Origin: Acidobacteriota bacterium
GTDB lineage: Bacteria; Acidobacteriota; UBA6911; RPQK01; JADFOI01
Assembly: GCA_030624355.1 (NCBI GenBank)
Contig: JAUXKG010000148.1
Location: 1 to 6,514, forward strand
Length of the DNA: 6,514 nucleotides
Reading direction: 5' to 3'
This document shows positions 5,569 through 6,514 of the stretch, piece after piece (the first letter of the stretch is position 1; each line of letters opens with the position of its first letter). The notes below the pieces were generated by a model, which had not been told where the DNA came from, did no database searches, and saw nothing but the letters and a program-made list of their open reading frames with translations. The position numbers and the translations under genes were made by a program.

Positions 5569-6243
5569 ATGTCGGCAAAGAAAGCGATTGCCCGCAAGGA
5601 CGAAAGGGAAAAACGTCGGACCTCAGAGATTCTGGCCCGATTGGATCAAACCTATCCTGACGTCAACTGCGCTCTGCGACACGAGAACCCCTACCAACTG
5701 CTGGTGGCGACGGTTCTCTCCGCTCAGTGCACCGACGTGCGAGTCAATAAGGTCACTCCCGCTCTGTTCGAACGTTACCCATCACCGGAAGCGCTGGCCC
5801 AGGCGGAATCAGATGAGTTACAGGAAATCATCCACAGTACCGGTTTCTTTCGAAACAAAGCCAAAAACCTGATAGCTGCAGCCAAGAAAATATCAAGGGA
5901 GTTCAACGGAGAGGTTCCAGGAACAATGGAGAAGCTTTTGCAGCTGCCCGGAGTGGCCCGCAAGACCGCAAACGTTGTTCAGGGTACCGCTTTTGGAGTG
6001 GCTAGCGGTGTAGTTGTGGACACCCATGTCAGGCGTCTAAGCGGACGTCTGGGTCTGAGCAACCACAATGATCCGGTCAAGATTGAACAGGATCTGATGA
6101 GCAAGATTCCCCAGGACCATTGGATCAATCTGTCTCACCAGCTCATTCATCATGGGCGGCAGATCTGTAAAGCCCAGAAGCCTAGGTGCGAACAGTGTGT
6201 GTTTGCTGATCTCTGTCCTTACTTTCGGGAATCTTCGGATTGA
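5569..6243 (+). CDS. nth: endonuclease III (bifunctional DNA glycosylase/AP lyase)
   Basis: A 224-residue base-excision-repair enzyme that removes oxidised pyrimidines and cleaves the abasic strand by beta-elimination. It has the family layout: an N-terminal helical region with LLVATVLSAQCTD (44-56), the helix-hairpin-helix LPGVARKTANVV (126-137) containing the catalytic Lys132 (equivalent to Lys120 of E. coli Nth), the catalytic Asp151 in VVDTHVRR (149-156), and the [4Fe-4S] loop Cys200-X6-Cys207-X2-Cys210-X5-Cys216. The size is slightly above the 211 residues of E. coli Nth because of a charged N-terminal extension. The frame stays open back to an ATG at 5446, but that extra stretch covers both inverted repeats and resembles no Nth protein, so I chose ATG 5569; ATG 5557 is an alternative. 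No clear Shine-Dalgarno is visible. Confidence 0.95.
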   Translation: MSAKKAIARKDEREKRRTSEILARLDQTYPDVNCALRHENPYQLLVATVLSAQCTDVRVNKVTPALFERYPSPEALAQAESDELQEIIHSTGFFRNKAKNLIAAAKKISREFNGEVPGTMEKLLQLPGVARKTANVVQGTAFGVASGVVVDTHVRRLSGRLGLSNHNDPVKIEQDLMSKIPQDHWINLSHQLIHHGRQICKAQKPRCEQCVFADLCPYFRESSD

Positions 6244-6335
6244 TGATCGACTTTTGATCTACTTGGCCTTGGCAAGAGGAGTGTCGATGTTTAGACCGGT
6301 TGTCAGGGAGCGCGGTCGACTGCATCAGCGTTGTT
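6244..6335. other. intergenic stretch between nth and the second mobile element
   Basis: No terminator with a T-run is visible after nth. The stretch holds AAGAGGAG (6274-6281) five bases before an ATG at 6287, which opens a 62-codon frame that runs mostly through the mobile element to 6475. I do not call this a gene because about three quarters of it is repeat DNA, but its first 16 codons could be the remnant of a gene disrupted by the insertion. Confidence 0.3.
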
Positions 6336-6514
6336 TAGCCCGGATTATTCATAGGTTCTTGTCACGAAGTGGTGAAAGCGCCGCGATGACAAGGCGTGCA
6401 ACGAAGGGCCCCGCAGGCGTACTCATGCAGCACGCCGAGGAGCCCAAGGAAGCACAACGCAGTCAGCGTGGATGATTGCGGCACAGCAGTAGAAAATCTA
6501 TGCATAATGCTGGC
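6336..6514. mobile_element. MITE-like non-autonomous element, copy 2 (right end at the window edge)
   Basis: The same element as at 2222-2402, in the same orientation, aligned without gaps over 179 positions with 17 differences (about 90% identity). The left end again begins TAGCCCGGATTAT and the window stops about two bases before the expected right end. Its terminal repeats have decayed (TATTCATA on the left; AATGCTGGC on the right where copy 1 has AATCCGGGC), and the central stem has lost one pair. This suggests an older or now immobile copy. The core from 6379 to 6424 differs from copy 1 at only one position. Confidence 0.85.

Noticed and set aside
1..6514. CRISPR array, tRNA, rRNA or defence-system genes.
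   Set aside because: No regularly spaced direct repeats, no tRNA-like cloverleaf was noticed by eye, and all larger frames belong to metabolic, repair, transport or uncharacterised membrane proteins.

Overview
The window reads as an ordinary chromosomal stretch from a bacterium of roughly balanced GC content with fairly compact genes. Nothing in it looks like phage, plasmid or defence-island DNA. An N-terminal membrane segment together with a C-terminal one on the largest protein, and short AT-rich repeats between genes, would suit a Gram-negative-type environmental lineage such as Acidobacteriota. That placement is a weak inference, because no marker gene here fixes the taxonomy.

Layout, left to right. 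(1) 3-1181 (+): the 3' part of a CNNM/CorC-type membrane protein (DUF21, CBS pair, CorC_HlyC domain). Its start lies outside the window. (2) 1216-2175 (+): glutamate formimidoyltransferase (ftcD), 34 bases downstream and probably in the same transcript, with a candidate terminator at 2183-2214. (3) 2222-2402: a 181-bp MITE-like element with 18-bp perfect terminal inverted repeats, inserted directly in front of (4) 2421-2888 (+): trmL, a SPOUT tRNA 2'-O-methyltransferase. (5) 2902-3549 (-): queE, a radical-SAM enzyme of 7-deazaguanine (queuosine) synthesis, convergent with trmL. (6) 3550-3634: a compact divergent promoter region. (7) 3635-5344 (+): a 569-residue protein of no recognised family, with an N-terminal signal or anchor, a central coiled coil of about 200 residues, a C-terminal membrane helix and a short basic tail. 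(8) 5345-5568: an intergenic region with two strong and unrelated inverted repeats. (9) 5569-6243 (+): nth, endonuclease III. (10) 6336-6514: a second copy of the MITE-like element, about 90% identical to the first and cut by the window edge.

Functionally this is a mixed housekeeping set: metal-ion transport, histidine or folate one-carbon metabolism, two tRNA-modification genes (trmL and queE both act on, or supply, wobble-position modifications) and base-excision repair. The two tRNA-modification genes are neighbours but converge, so they are not one operon.

The parts that stand out are the paired non-autonomous mobile element, which has no transposase in view, the uncharacterised coiled-coil membrane protein, and the structured leader of nth. 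I see no CRISPR array, tRNA, rRNA or recognisable novel enzymatic system.
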